The notes under the pieces were generated by a model, which saw only the letters and a program-made list of their open reading frames with translations, was not told the origin of the DNA and ran no database searches. Shown here piece by piece: positions 23,712-33,478 of a stretch of DNA of 64,000 bases. Made by a program: the position numbers and the translations under genes. Every line of letters begins with the position of its first letter. The stretch's first letter is position 1. The DNA comes from Adiantum capillus-veneris. Taxonomy: Eukaryota > Streptophyta > Polypodiopsida > Polypodiales > Pteridaceae. The stretch is taken from NCBI GenBank assembly GCA_014529385.2, contig CM043969.1, forward strand, positions 16,256,446 through 16,320,445, read 5' to 3'.

Positions 23712-24608
23712 CGGCGCACCTGCGGCTCGCCTACCCACCGGAAGGGATCGGAGAAGAGGCCCAGCCCCTGCTCGATGGCGCTTTTGTGCCACCAGTCGTT
23801 CAGTATAATGCTGAGCTCACCATCATACTGAAAAGGTTCCTGCACGCCCTTGGCCACCTCCACAATGAGCGACCCGTAGAAACCCGCCGACCTCTGCAGC
23901 CCCAAGTGCCCATGGTAGAAATATGTGCCGGCCTGCAAACAAAGTAGAGTTTTTTCAACACAGATTTTTCTCTGATTCAAATATTACATAATTTTCTGTG
24001 ACTCTGCGCTGCTAAATATTCCTGCTCTGCTACACCTTACCTTGTCTGCTAAAAATTTGTACACAAAAGTTTCGCCCGGCGCGATCGCGCATTGCGACAC
24101 GGCGCCCGTCCCATCGTACCACGGACTACCTCTCTGCGCCGCACAAACCCACATCATGTAGATCAAAACGATTAGCTGTAAGCCCTAGAAACTAGCATAT
24201 ACAGAAAGTTCAAGCCGCTTATTGGCATCCTTTCTATCGTATGAACATAGAACCTTTGAAGAATCTCACCTGGTGTATGCCATGCCAATGGATGACCACC
24301 CCCTCTGTGGGCATGAGGTTCTCAACCTCCACTTTGATGGTGTCACCCTCGCGCACACGAATCGTAGGGCCTGGAGATTGCCCATTGATGCTGATTATGA
24401 GCTTCTCCACGCAATCAGGGGACCAAAACCTATAATCCACTTTCCAATTGTAATGCTTTACTCTGGCCCCAGATACGGCCCCGACTACCAACATCATCAT
24501 CAATAGTAGCAAGAGCAATGTGCATAGAGTGGTATGCAGACGCAAAATATGATGTCTATGTGTAGAAGGTGGATGAGAAAGGATGACCGGCCTCATGATT
24601 AGCTTCAA
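23429..24608 (-). CDS. L-ascorbate oxidase (multicopper oxidase), exons 1-4 only
   Basis: Four phase-0 exons: 24,608-24,270, 24,133-24,041, 23,932-23,720 and 23,632-23,429, all with GT-AG introns, giving 283 residues. Ascorbate oxidase couples ascorbate oxidation to O2 reduction in the apoplast. An N-terminal hydrophobic run ([17 protein letters not shown]) is a signal peptide. Next come [20 protein letters not shown] and the copper motif [10 protein letters not shown], continued in exon 2 by RGSPWYDGT (ascorbate-oxidase rather than laccase wording). Exon 3 has [20 protein letters not shown] and DWWHKS. Exon 4 has [12 protein letters not shown]. The family is about 550-580 residues, so half is missing: domain 2 end and domain 3 are not in the window. 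A good donor (GAG|GTAAAA) ends exon 4, so either intron 4 is huge and TE-filled or the gene is truncated. Confidence 0.93.
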
Positions 24609-24698
24609 ATGCAGTGGATTGAATGTCTGTTCCGGTGATCAAAAGAGTAAGCTGAGCTGCAACTATATTTACTGGGTAGCTATGGCGCAGATGCAGGA

Positions 24699-24706
24699 CT
24701 ATTTAT
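24699..24706 (-). promoter_or_regulatory. Candidate TATA box of the ascorbate oxidase gene
   Basis: ATAAATAG on the minus strand, about 90 bp upstream of the ATG. Spacing fits a plant core promoter with a leader of roughly 60 nt. Confidence 0.5.
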
Positions 24707-24848
24707 GTAGCAAGAATCAGATGAGAAGCTTATAAGACTAGCTGCGAGACACTATCTTGATGATGTGTATGTATATGTAACTCTAGATACAATAGCAGCG
24801 CAGTCTAGAGCATGCTTTATGATTGCCACGGTGCAGTCTAATTGACTA

Positions 24849-24850
<2 letters not shown>

Positions 24851-24904
<54 letters not shown>
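24851..24904. repeat. (CT)n tract upstream of ascorbate oxidase
   Basis: About 27 units. On the coding strand of the gene it is a (GA)n tract about 150 bp upstream of the TATA box. GA repeats bind plant BBR/BPC proteins, so a regulatory role is possible. A second (CT)n (about 23,681-23,709) lies in intron 3. Confidence 0.9.
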
Positions 24905-24908
<4 letters not shown>

Positions 24909-25540
24909 CTTTCTTATCCCTCCGAGCCCTCTCTGATCTCTCTCTCTATACACGCACACGCAGATACACACACCGGTATGAGATGGGAAGACGGAGAGCC
25001 GGATTTGCAGCCTGCAGCCCCGACGACTTTGACTTTCAACCCATCAATTCCACATCTCCTCTTCATTTTAGGGCGGATCCGCACGCCACCCCCGCTTTCT
25101 GTGCGTCAACAACTCTGCCTGGCTTGCTTAATTCTGCAGAGTTGGAGTCTACCCCCGCCTTTGAGAGGAAAAGGACGAGAGGCCTCAAGTTCGCAGTCAA
25201 TTCTTGCTGAAGCGCTACGCACATGAGGCCTACAATTACCCGCAGCGGCAAGACCATCTGAGGTGGCAAGAATCTTTCAGCCGCTGCGTCCAAGCCTTAA
25301 AAGTAGGACTTGCGACACAGTTGGACGCTGCGGCTAGCTTCGAAAGCAAGGGGGAGAGAGCGATTTCTGTGGCTCAAGCTTTGTTGTGTGCGCGAAGAAG
25401 GCTGGGCGGCAACTCGCTTAATTTGCGGATGCACAGAAGTTCACGCAGCGAAGGCCTCATGTGCGCAGCCTTTGACGGGAGCTCTACCCCCGCCACAGCT
25501 GCGTGCGAATCTACTTTTATTTGAGTCTGATAATAATTAA
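24905..25540. other. Upstream region, G+C-richer, no firm gene
   Basis: Open frames of about 100 residues exist on both strands but match nothing, and several overlap. There are short internal repeats (three copies of an ACCCCCGCC-containing unit) and a small inverted repeat at 25,278-25,293 with 25,321-25,336. Possibly a decayed gene or a distal promoter; unresolved. Confidence 0.35.
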
Positions 25541-26328
25541 AAAGCCTGCTTTGGGTGTATTTGTATAGCCAGGAGTTATGGACGGCATATACGACGTGGC
25601 GCTAATTTTGGCTAATGACGCGAAGCTTCACAAGGTTTTCCTATCCATGACTTTTCCCTCCTTCAAACATTTATAGAATAGTGCACCCAACTCAATAAAC
25701 ACATTGCACACATAGCAAATGGGCCCTTTTGCACCTAGATCCGCCATGACTTGTTCTCTAATTGTTTTCTTTGCGAGAATTAAATCAAGGAAACAATGGG
25801 AAGCCTTAGCAAGCTAGCTAGAAGAGTACCATGCCCTTGAAGGTAGCGGTAATTTTTTTGGTCTACATAAGTAGTCCTTAGTAAAGCATTGGATTTTGGG
25901 TGCATCTCTGGACCATTGGATAAAGCTTGCGGATTAGTGCCAATGGCAAGCTAATGATAATAAACTTTTTTTTATTATTTCTTTAAGACCCTTGTGAGAG
26001 GGTGTTGACATTTGTGTACATCTGTATTTAAAGAGGGGCATTAAGTATTGTGTCAAACATTATTTTTTATGCTTCTATACTGTTTATAATGCAGCTTAAA
26101 ATTTTCAAGCTCAAAGAACCCCTCCACCTGTCGCATTTTGGGAATCTGTAAACCTTTGAACTTTTTTTGGCTTTTAAAAAGTGTTACACAGAAATCCCTT
26201 GCTAACCTTCAAAATAAAGAGTTTCAAAACATAAAAAGTTGACGTTTGGTACCGCCTACTGACCTTCATCATCGGGGAAAGTACATTGCCTTGTACCACA
26301 GGTGCGTGAGTAAATATGTGTGTGTCAC
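25541..26328. other. No gene recognised
   Basis: AT-rich, only short frames, no repeat ends seen. Confidence 0.5.
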
Positions 26329-26329
26329 T

Positions 26330-26408
<79 letters not shown>

Positions 26409-26552
26409 GTGGGCATATTGTTGCAGCTACTCGCAAATCTGTGCATCACTGTGTGTATACATGCATGAGAAAGCGATCTAGTCGCCACAAAGAAAGCGTT
26501 GATGTGTACTACAGGTCAGTTAATGAATGTGTGTCTGTGTGTGTACAAGGTT

Positions 26553-26604
<52 letters not shown>
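26329..26604. repeat. (GT)n(GA)n and (CT)n in inverted arrangement
   Basis: (GT)n then (GA)n at 26,329-26,404, and (CT)n at about 26,554-26,604. The two purine/pyrimidine tracts are complementary and could pair across the 150 bp between them. Confidence 0.9.
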
Positions 26605-26607
<3 letters not shown>

Positions 26608-26616
26608 GAGTACGAT

Positions 26617-26900
26617 CTGCACCATTGCCTCCATTCGTCTTAGCTTCGATTCTCTACGCTGCGAGATAGGACGTTGGGGCACTGGCGAGGAGTCTCATCG
26701 ACTTTGCAACTTATGCCTTCATCAACTGCGAGAGAGTGAGTACCAGACACTACTTGAGTGCTCAGTTTGATCACATTAGGTCCTGTTTTCCCCATATATT
26801 CAGCCATGAGCTCTCCCTACATACATTCCTCTCCCAACCACGATGTGGACTCTCTATTACGATGCTCATTTCAACCATTTTTGAGCATTGAGAGTCACTT
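26617..26900 (+). mobile_element. LINE-like C-terminal scrap
   Basis: The translation LRCEIGRWGTGEESHRLCNLC followed by ESEYQTLLEC resembles the zf-RVT end of a LINE ORF2 (R-x-G-x-W...C-x2-C...E...LL-x-C). Only this part is recognisable, and the His of the finger is not conserved. Low-to-moderate confidence. Confidence 0.4.
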
Positions 26901-26980
26901 ATGACCTCCACTCACACCACGTGACATGTTCATTTGGTCCCATAGGTCATATTTGACCTCTGAGGAGGACGATAATAGAA

Positions 26981-27001
26981 CTCTCTCTCTCTCTCTCTCT
27001 A

Positions 27002-27030
<29 letters not shown>
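26981..27030. repeat. (CT)n plus C29 homopolymer
   Basis: Ten CT units, then 29 consecutive C at 27,002-27,030. Confidence 0.95.
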
Positions 27031-27033
<3 letters not shown>

Positions 27034-27130
27034 CCTCAAGGCACCAAATGTATGCACGAGCGGCAGAAGGAGATATTGTTACAAAGGAGGGCATTAGGGG
27101 AATTTTGAGGTCACTTTTGTGCCCTGTAAG

Positions 27131-27642
27131 AATATGTAGAGAGAGAATATATACTTTATTTAAAAAATAGTGAAATGTTTGTAAAAAGGTGAGTTTGCGT
27201 CCTTTTTACCTCCGCGGAAACATGTCATTGTCAAATCTTTCTAGGATCTTTAGTATTCTAAAAAATACTCCCTCCAAAACTAACGAAAACGTCAGTTCTA
27301 GCCCAAAATTCAAAATTTCACTTGCTGAAACAAACCTTTTCTGTGTCGTCTTCTTCCTCGTATCTGCAGAGCTTTTCTCTATAGTACTATCTCTAACAAA
27401 TACTGTTAATAGACTTCCATGGAGAAGAGAAGCTTATACCATCTACACATTGAGCTAAATGAAGAATATTGTCCAGTGCACAAGAGAAACAAATGTGCAG
27501 AGGTGTCCTCGCCCATATTTGAAGCAATGCGGCTGATCTCTGGACGAGGACACCTCTGCACATTGATCTCTGGACTGATGGAAGATTGTATCCAGTGGAC
27601 CCAATGACAAAGAGAACTCCCCCATTATCAAATTGTTAATCT
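27131..27642 (+). other. Left non-coding region of E1 with a perfect hairpin
   Basis: Leader or promoter of the transposase-like gene. It contains an exact 20-bp inverted repeat (27,492-27,511 and 27,545-27,564, core GTGCAGAGGTGTCCTC) with a 33-nt loop, itself flanked by a direct repeat TGATCTCTGGAC. No other feature seen. Confidence 0.75.
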
Positions 27643-28664
27643 TTGATAAAATTTGTGGGTGATGGTCAAAGAGGGTTGCTGGGTTATACACAGAGTCTTG
27701 CGGTAGAGAGAGATATTCTTAAGTTAGAAGATCATTTGGCCAAACAAATGATAAATACTCTTAAACAACAGCTTGAGGAATGTAAAGAGAGCAACGAAAA
27801 GCTACAAACTCAGCTCAAACAAGCTAGAAGAAAGAATACAATGTTAGGAAACAGACAAAGAGAAAAGAAGTCAAAGAACATTGAAGCCTTGAGACGTGGT
27901 GGAGGAGATTGCACCAGGAGAATCAGAGCAGCAAGGTATATATGCTTATTTTATATTGTTAAGTTGCTACTATTCTTTGTTAATATGCTTAGGTTACTTT
28001 TCTTTGTTAATATGCGTAGGTTACTTTTCTTTGTTAGGTTGTTAATCTTTTTGTTAGGTTGTTATTAAGACCCTATTGCAGCTGTTCTTTATTAAATGAT
28101 TTAATTTAGTTGATCACTGTTTGTTTATTTTGTTGGTGTCATTTGGACAAGATCAATAATCAGTTAATTTTGTACCTTTTGATTTAGGACTTTGCTACAA
28201 CCAAACTCTGCATCAAACATGGAAATGGCAGCTAAAAATTATTGTGATGTTTTACCTCCCAAGGTTGCCAAAAAGATTTTCACAGAGAAGAAGTTTAACA
28301 AGGCAAAGGAGCAGTGCATTGAGGGATTTTTGTAGAGCTCTTGCTTGGACAAGGAGGATGTGCAATATACTATGGATAAGGTAGGCATTAGCAGAGATGG
28401 TTATAGCAAGTTGTTTAGAAATGTGAACTCAATAAGGTTAAGATTGAAACAGACCCGAAGAGATCTTCAAATGGAAACAATGTGCCTAGAAAGGTCTTTG
28501 TTGGTGGTGTGAAGGCCAGAGCTTTCCTAGGGTTTCATGGCAAACTAGGAAAGGTAAATGCCAAGAAGGGTTCATCCAATGTGAAGTATAACCAGTGGAA
28601 AGCTCTCCACAATTCCATCAAAGATCATGGTCTTGAAGGTACATCAAGAAATGAGGTCCCATAG
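27643..28664 (+). CDS. E1 transposase-like gene (N-terminal part)
   Basis: Exon 1 begins near FVGDGQRGLLGYTQSL and runs through a coiled coil (QMINTLKQQLEECKESNEKL) and a basic patch to a donor at 27,935. A 252-bp GT-AG intron follows, and exon 2 begins at 28,188 (TLLQPNSASNMEMAAKNY) and holds VGISRDGYSKLF. E2 has the counterparts YVGRGEQGLLGY, a coiled coil, an intron in the same phase (AG|G) and VGIITKGYIALY. The E2 gene continues into a longer zinc-finger and C-terminal region that is not found here, so the E1 gene appears short and its frame is not continuous. Function as a transposase is inferred from position and from E2; no catalytic triad is demonstrated. Confidence 0.55.
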
Positions 28665-30135
28665 GATGTGGGCAAGCACATAGGATGCCATTGTGGCAAA
28701 ATAACCAGCTCTAGAACCAATAAGTCCAGGGAAGGATCCAAAAATTCTGATGGCTTCCTCCTTTTCCACCAATATTAACTTCTCTAACCCTGGAGGAAGC
28801 TGATATGAACCAACAACCTTTGCAAGTGCTTTAATTGCAAGCATTGGCAGCAATGGTTCTCTTGTAAACTTGTTATGGAATATAATGACAGTCTCTTTGT
28901 TGAGCTTCCCAATAAAGTGTCCCAAGCTCTGGTTCCTTCCTAAATTTAATGGTCTGGAACCCTTCCCCCTGCCAAGGAATTTGTCTGTGTCCAGTATTTC
29001 AATGTGCAAAAATATGTCTTGGTTAATTGTTTGGCACATTAATTAGACAAAGCAAAATGGTCATAAACATACCTTAGGAGACTCATCCTCCTCAAAAAAG
29101 GCAGGTTCCCATATATCAATGGATCTAGTTGCCCTTACTTCATAATCTCTGGTCTTTTCCTCTCCCATATGCTCTATTTTAAGCCTTTTTTTGGATCTCA
29201 TTGAACTCCTCTTCAAAACGTACTCCCTGTTGCTCATATCTCAGAACAATGTCCTGCACAAGCCTTCCAACACTTGAGCTGTCAATAAAATTTTCTGCCT
29301 CTGTGTCCAAGATTGCTAAGGGGCAAGAAGAGTAATCAATGAATCCTATGTCATTACATCCCCACTCAGCCAAAACTTCCCTTAGATCAAAAAGATGCTG
29401 AATGTCATTCAGCAAAACATATTCCTTTTTGTTAACTTTGTATGTGGAAAATGTTGTTGTGCAATGCAAAGGATCAACATCTTCATCCTCAATGTCAACA
29501 TTCTCCACTTTAGTGATGTTCTCTGCTTTAAATTTTGCAATGTCCAACATCTCAATGCTTTGTAGTTTCTCTTCCTCTTCATGGAACTCCATCTCCCTCT
29601 CCTCTTCCTCCTCTTCCTCCTGGTCCTCCTCAGCCTGAGAAATCTGCTTTGGAATCTGTTTTCCCTCTGGTGTTGGGAGTACACTGAACAAAATGATAAG
29701 TCCAAGGTCATACTCTACCAACTGGCAATGCATATTACCATGAAATTTGCAAGGCTTTATGATCTTTTTCCAGTCTGGATGAAGGCTTGAACACTTCTTT
29801 GCAATACCTGTCCTTGCCAAGCTACCTGCTTTGCATATATCAAGAAAATGAACAAGATTATCAAGCCTGTGATCTTTGGTCAATGCTGTATATATCTCTA
29901 TCAATTCACTAATTTGTGTGGAGAAGCCATCCACAAGTAGTTGAAGCTCAAAGGCATCATTAAAAATCTCTTTGACACTTTGAAATCTTGCAAGTTCATT
30001 AACTTTGTAAAGAAAAGACATCAGCCTCTCATCAGCGGTCTCTTGCATATCCTCTTTATCCATTAGGACAATCCACAAATGTCTGAGAAAGAGAAAAGAG
30101 AAGTCCATCAAGACATTAAGAAGTAGACATGACAT
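28647..30135 (-). CDS. E1 gene A (acidic, unknown function)
   Basis: Reading from 30,135: a helical N-terminal half (LVDGFSTQISELIEIYTAL), a strongly acidic block (EEDQEEEEEEEREMEF), then KEYVLLNDIQHLFDLREVL. A further exon or segment near 29,000-28,650 has GKGSRPLNLGRNQSLGHFIG, KALAKVVGSYQLPPGLEKLI and IFGSFPGLIGSRAG. E2 gene A matches each block (EEYLFLHDLEKAFGV; AALEHYIGKP; LATIPQ...VIILVKKSLEISTFGTGFAG). Conservation between two diverged elements implies it was under selection. No known domain. The frame is not continuous and exon borders are uncertain. Confidence 0.55.
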
Positions 30136-31134
30136 TAAGAAATATATTTCTTCTATGACTAAAATATATCAATAAACTACCCTTCCTTAATAATGCAAAA
30201 AACTAATAATGGTTTACAAACAAGTATTCAAGTTGTAAATCTAAGCAAGCAAGAAAGAATTACAACAAATTGTGTCACTTGCTATGCGAGCTGTGAGGGT
30301 GAGGAGAGAGTTGGCACTCAATAAATTCGCTTACGGCGTGTCACTGGGTAAGCGGTCGACACCTTCAAAATTCGTGCACGGGGTGTCGCTTGGAGGCTTT
30401 ATTTCTAGCCTTGTGAAGGACAATGAGCGGAAAAGTGGGTTGGGTAGGTTGTTTATATGGCCAAAAATGCCGCCTCGGGGGGTGTGCCAAGTGGTTTCCG
30501 CCTCTAAGTTTGTGCCCAACGGCTAGTATGCGCCTAGGGAGTTGCGCATAGCGCCCTATACAAGCCCGAGAAGCACTCAAATTGACCACATTCTTGCCCA
30601 ATTTTTCCCGATTCTTGCTGCGCTATTATCCGATTCTTGCGGCGCTTTCACAACCCAATTTTACCCGCACTTGGAACAATTGTCACCCCGTGCGCGAATT
30701 TTGAAGGTGTGAACTTTTTCCTCGCTTTGCTATTTCGCCTACGGGGTGTCACTCGGTCGCAAGCCGCTTGGAAGGTGAAAACTTCCAATGCTATGGTTAT
30801 CCCGCACGGGGTGTCATAATAGGAAAAAAATGTTTGTTGTTTGTTACTAATGTTTGTTGTTTGTTGTGCAGCAATCATTCCTATTCCTTTTGAAGATGGC
30901 AAGGACCAAGAAGAACAATCGTCACCCCGTGCGCGATCTTTGTATGTGTGAACTTTTTCCTCGCTTTGCTATTTCGCCTACGGGGTGTCACTCGGTCGCG
31001 AGCCGCTTGGAAGGTGGAAACTTCCAATGCTATGGTTATCCCGCACGGGGTGTCATAATAGGAAAAAAATGTTTGTTGTTTGTTACTAATGTTTGTTGTT
31101 TGTTGTGCAACAATCATTCCTATTCCTTTTGAAG
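30136..31134. promoter_or_regulatory. Divergent intergenic region with iterated GGGGTGTC motif
   Basis: Lies between gene A (-) and the H3-like gene (+). The motif CACGGGGTGTCA, or close forms, recurs near 30,333, 30,377, 30,739, 30,806, 30,977 and 31,045; the inverted form TGTCACCCCGTGCGC is at 30,681 and 30,920. Base composition is G+C-richer than the rest of E1. Spacing and both-strand occurrence suggest a protein-binding site array. This is inference. Confidence 0.55.
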
Positions 31135-31154
31135 ATGGCAAGGACCAAGAAGAC
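30677..31154 (+). repeat. 239-bp tandem duplication of the H3-like promoter, leader and start codon
   Basis: Copy 1 (30,677-30,915) and copy 2 (30,916-31,154) are about 95% identical by eye and both end in ATGGCAAGGACCAAGAAGA. Copy 1 therefore also encodes MARTKK, but then runs into copy 2, while copy 2 continues into the long histone frame. The gene starts at 31,135, not at the earlier ATG of copy 1 (30,896). Confidence 0.9.
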
Positions 31155-31836
31155 TGCAAGGAAAGTTGATGAGCCTCTATCCAAAGATGAAGAAGAGATT
31201 CCTAAGCCTAGCAAAGCTTCAGCTAGTACTTTACCAAACCAACCATCCACTTCTAAAGATCCTGGCAAACCAACCTCTGCTGGCACAAAGAAGACCAAAT
31301 CTCAGAGGAAGGATTCTTCTCTACCCGACCCTAAAACAAGCAAAAGGAAAGATACACATCAGAGGAAAGCTTCCAAGCCTGTGCAGCTTAAGCCTCTCCT
31401 TACAAAAAGAAAGTTCAAGCAGGGGGTCAAATGTCTAAGAGAGATAAGGAAGTCCATCAATCTTGCAATTCCCAAACTGCCCTTCCAGAGACTGTGCAGA
31501 CAAGTTGTAGAGGAGTATAAGATTTCCATGAGGTGGACTAGTACTGCATTGGCATGTATCCAGGAGGCTTCTGAGGACTTTATGATTGAGATTTTCCAAG
31601 ATGCCTATATTTGTGCATCTCATGCCCATAGGGTTACTCTGATGGACAAAGACATGATCACTCTTAGGAGGCTGACATACAGGTTTTCAAAAATTTTGGA
31701 GCCTGTCCCTATGCATGATATAAAGGCATTCAATATTCTCAACATTCCTCCATGGAGGAAGCCCAAGGAGCCTGAAGTAGGAGTTTTTGATATTACTGAA
31801 GAAGAGGAAAAGGAAAGGAAAAAGAGAGCCAAGTAA
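31135..31836 (+). CDS. E1 histone H3-like (CENH3-like) protein with extended tail
   Basis: 233 residues. The start MARTKKTARK matches the H3 N-terminus (MARTKQTARK), keeping the K4 and K9 positions. A 90-residue Ser/Lys/Pro-rich tail follows, about 50 residues longer than in H3. The histone fold spans about residues 95-184: VKCLREIRKS, KLPFQRLCRQVVEEY (H3: KLPFQRLVREIAQDF), MRWTSTALACIQEASEDF, ICASHAHRVTLMDKDM (H3: [16 protein letters not shown]). RW before the alpha-2 helix and RVTLM are CENH3-like, but loop 1 has the canonical H3 length. The region between LREIR and KLPFQRL is three residues short. A 49-residue C-terminal extension ends EEEEKERKKRAK. The frame is intact. Nucleosomal deposition is plausible but unproven. 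Start chosen by the H3 match and the duplicated leader. Confidence 0.9.
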   Translation: MARTKKTARKVDEPLSKDEEEIPKPSKASASTLPNQPSTSKDPGKPTSAGTKKTKSQRKDSSLPDPKTSKRKDTHQRKASKPVQLKPLLTKRKFKQGVKCLREIRKSINLAIPKLPFQRLCRQVVEEYKISMRWTSTALACIQEASEDFMIEIFQDAYICASHAHRVTLMDKDMITLRRLTYRFSKILEPVPMHDIKAFNILNIPPWRKPKEPEVGVFDITEEEEKERKKRAK

Positions 31837-33200
31837 GACAAGGAAATTGCAGAGAGAAAGGAGCTTGACCTGTTGGAACCTCAGCCAGTGCCCCTCTTGA
31901 GGAGTGTCAATCCTACTGGTTTTGTTGTCACTCTATTCAGTGGGGAGGATCCTAGGGAGGATTACAATTCACTTGACTCTGAGACCTTGGAAATTCTCAA
32001 GGACTGGACCAAGGAGATGAATTCTCCACTCCTTATCACATGCCTTAGGTTGTTTTTGTTTTCCTCTGTATTTTTGTTTATAGCAAGAACTCTTTATATA
32101 ACAAGAACTCTTTACCAGGTTAATGATGCATTCATATGAGCCAGAAATTCAACAAAAGGTGGAGATTTTAGACCCTGCTATCTCCCAATTTCTCAGGACA
32201 GAGACAAACATTAGAGAGCTCACAAAGTGGTTGACTCATGTGGACTTGGAAATCTGTGAATTTTTCTTGATTCCTTATCATGAGAAGTAAGTTTTCTACC
32301 TACACCTTGTGAAGAGAATTTGCTAATTTACGTTAGAAGGCTAACTGAGGCTTGTTTTTATAGCTCACATTGGAGTTTAATTGCAATTGATATTGTGAAA
32401 AGAAAATGCTACTTTGTCAATTCTCTTGCTGGAGTACATGGTCAAGCAAAATTGTAAGTATAGCAGCAGACACATTTTGTAAACCATAAGCACATACTTT
32501 TAGTAAAGCAGAACCTCATTTATAAAGAATTTTGGATAGTGCTACTATAAGATTTATAGATGCTGAATGACATCCATTTTGTAGTGGTGAAGGTTGGAAT
32601 TCTTTATGCTTTGTTCACTTCAATGGATTATCCTCAAAGCTTTTTTCCCAAAAATACATGTAATGAATTGCAGGTTCCAATCCAGCCTGAAAGCCATTCA
32701 TGTGGATGGAGGGTATTGACAAATGCCAAGCTCCTCTTGGACTTCATATACTGCAATGACAATCAGGATATAGAAGTATAGCATATTTCATATTTGCCAG
32801 CTGTATTTTTTCTCATTTTATTGTTCCTAAAACTTGCTTTCTATTGCCTTGTATAGATCAACAGAGAGTGCTATGGTTGACAAGAGCAAGGATTATCAAG
32901 TATATGATTGAAGCAAATGGAGAACTGCAAGAGGTATTTGAAGATGATGATGTTGAAGAGAAGGGGAAAGCAAAGCTGGAAGATGAAGAAGAGAGTGGTG
33001 AGCAGGAAAAGGCAAGTGAAGAGATGGATGATAAGAGAAAGAGGAAGCAGCCTTCAAGCCCTCCAGCCAAGCCCACTTCAAAAAGAAAATCTCCCAGGAC
33101 AAAAGAGACCACTTCAAAAAGAAAATCTCCTGCAAAAGCACCAACCCCATTAAGGAAGTCCCCTAGGGACAGGAAAACTCCTGCCAAAAAACTATTCTAG
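31837..33200 (+). CDS. E1 Ulp1/C48-type cysteine protease exons with Lys-rich tail
   Basis: Exon-like segments with GT-AG borders: up to 32,048; 32,119-32,286; 32,364-32,453; 32,674-32,775; 32,857-33,200. The core reads FFLIPYHE, then SHWSLIAIDIVKRKCYFVNS with the catalytic His (HW) and Asn in place of Asp, then VPIQPESHSCGWRVLTNAK with the oxyanion Gln and catalytic Cys. That is the Ulp1/SENP (C48) pattern, proteases that process SUMO-like tags. The last exon has an acidic stretch and repeated KRKSPR/KRKSPAK motifs like H1 or AT-hook tails, suggesting DNA or chromatin binding. The H3-like frame closes just upstream and the two may be one split gene or two. Some phases do not agree, so decay or wrong borders are likely. 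Confidence 0.65.
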
Positions 33201-33478
33201 CTTATTGTAGCCCACTTGTATCAAGCTTCTCAGTTCTCTATTGTATCCAATTGTCTATTCTATAGCCCACTTGTAACCAATTGGCCCTTGTATGGACCCT
33301 TGTATGTAAGTGCAAATATTTGAAATTGAATACTTGTTTTAAGACTCTGTTACAAAATCAAATCATTGGATGTTTGAAAAAGTTGCATTTCAATAACAAA
33401 ATAAAGATCCTTTTAAATCATGTGATACAAAATAAGATCCTCGCAGGGCATGTGTTACAAAATTGCCTTGAAGGATGT

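Noticed and set aside
23420-23980. Single 186-residue ORF spanning ascorbate oxidase exons 3-4 and the GA tract
   Set aside because: The middle part is intron 3 with GT-AG borders and a (CT)n tract; removing it restores family-consistent sequence.
27936-28068. Hydrophobic C-terminus (LLFFVNMLRLLFFVN) of the first frame in E1 as a membrane segment
   Set aside because: It lies after a good GT donor and consists of T-rich intron repeats; the E2 counterpart splices at the same point.
31135-31836. H3-like gene as an ordinary host histone gene
   Set aside because: It lies inside inverted repeats, has a tail and C-terminal extension foreign to host H3, and a second copy sits in a related element.
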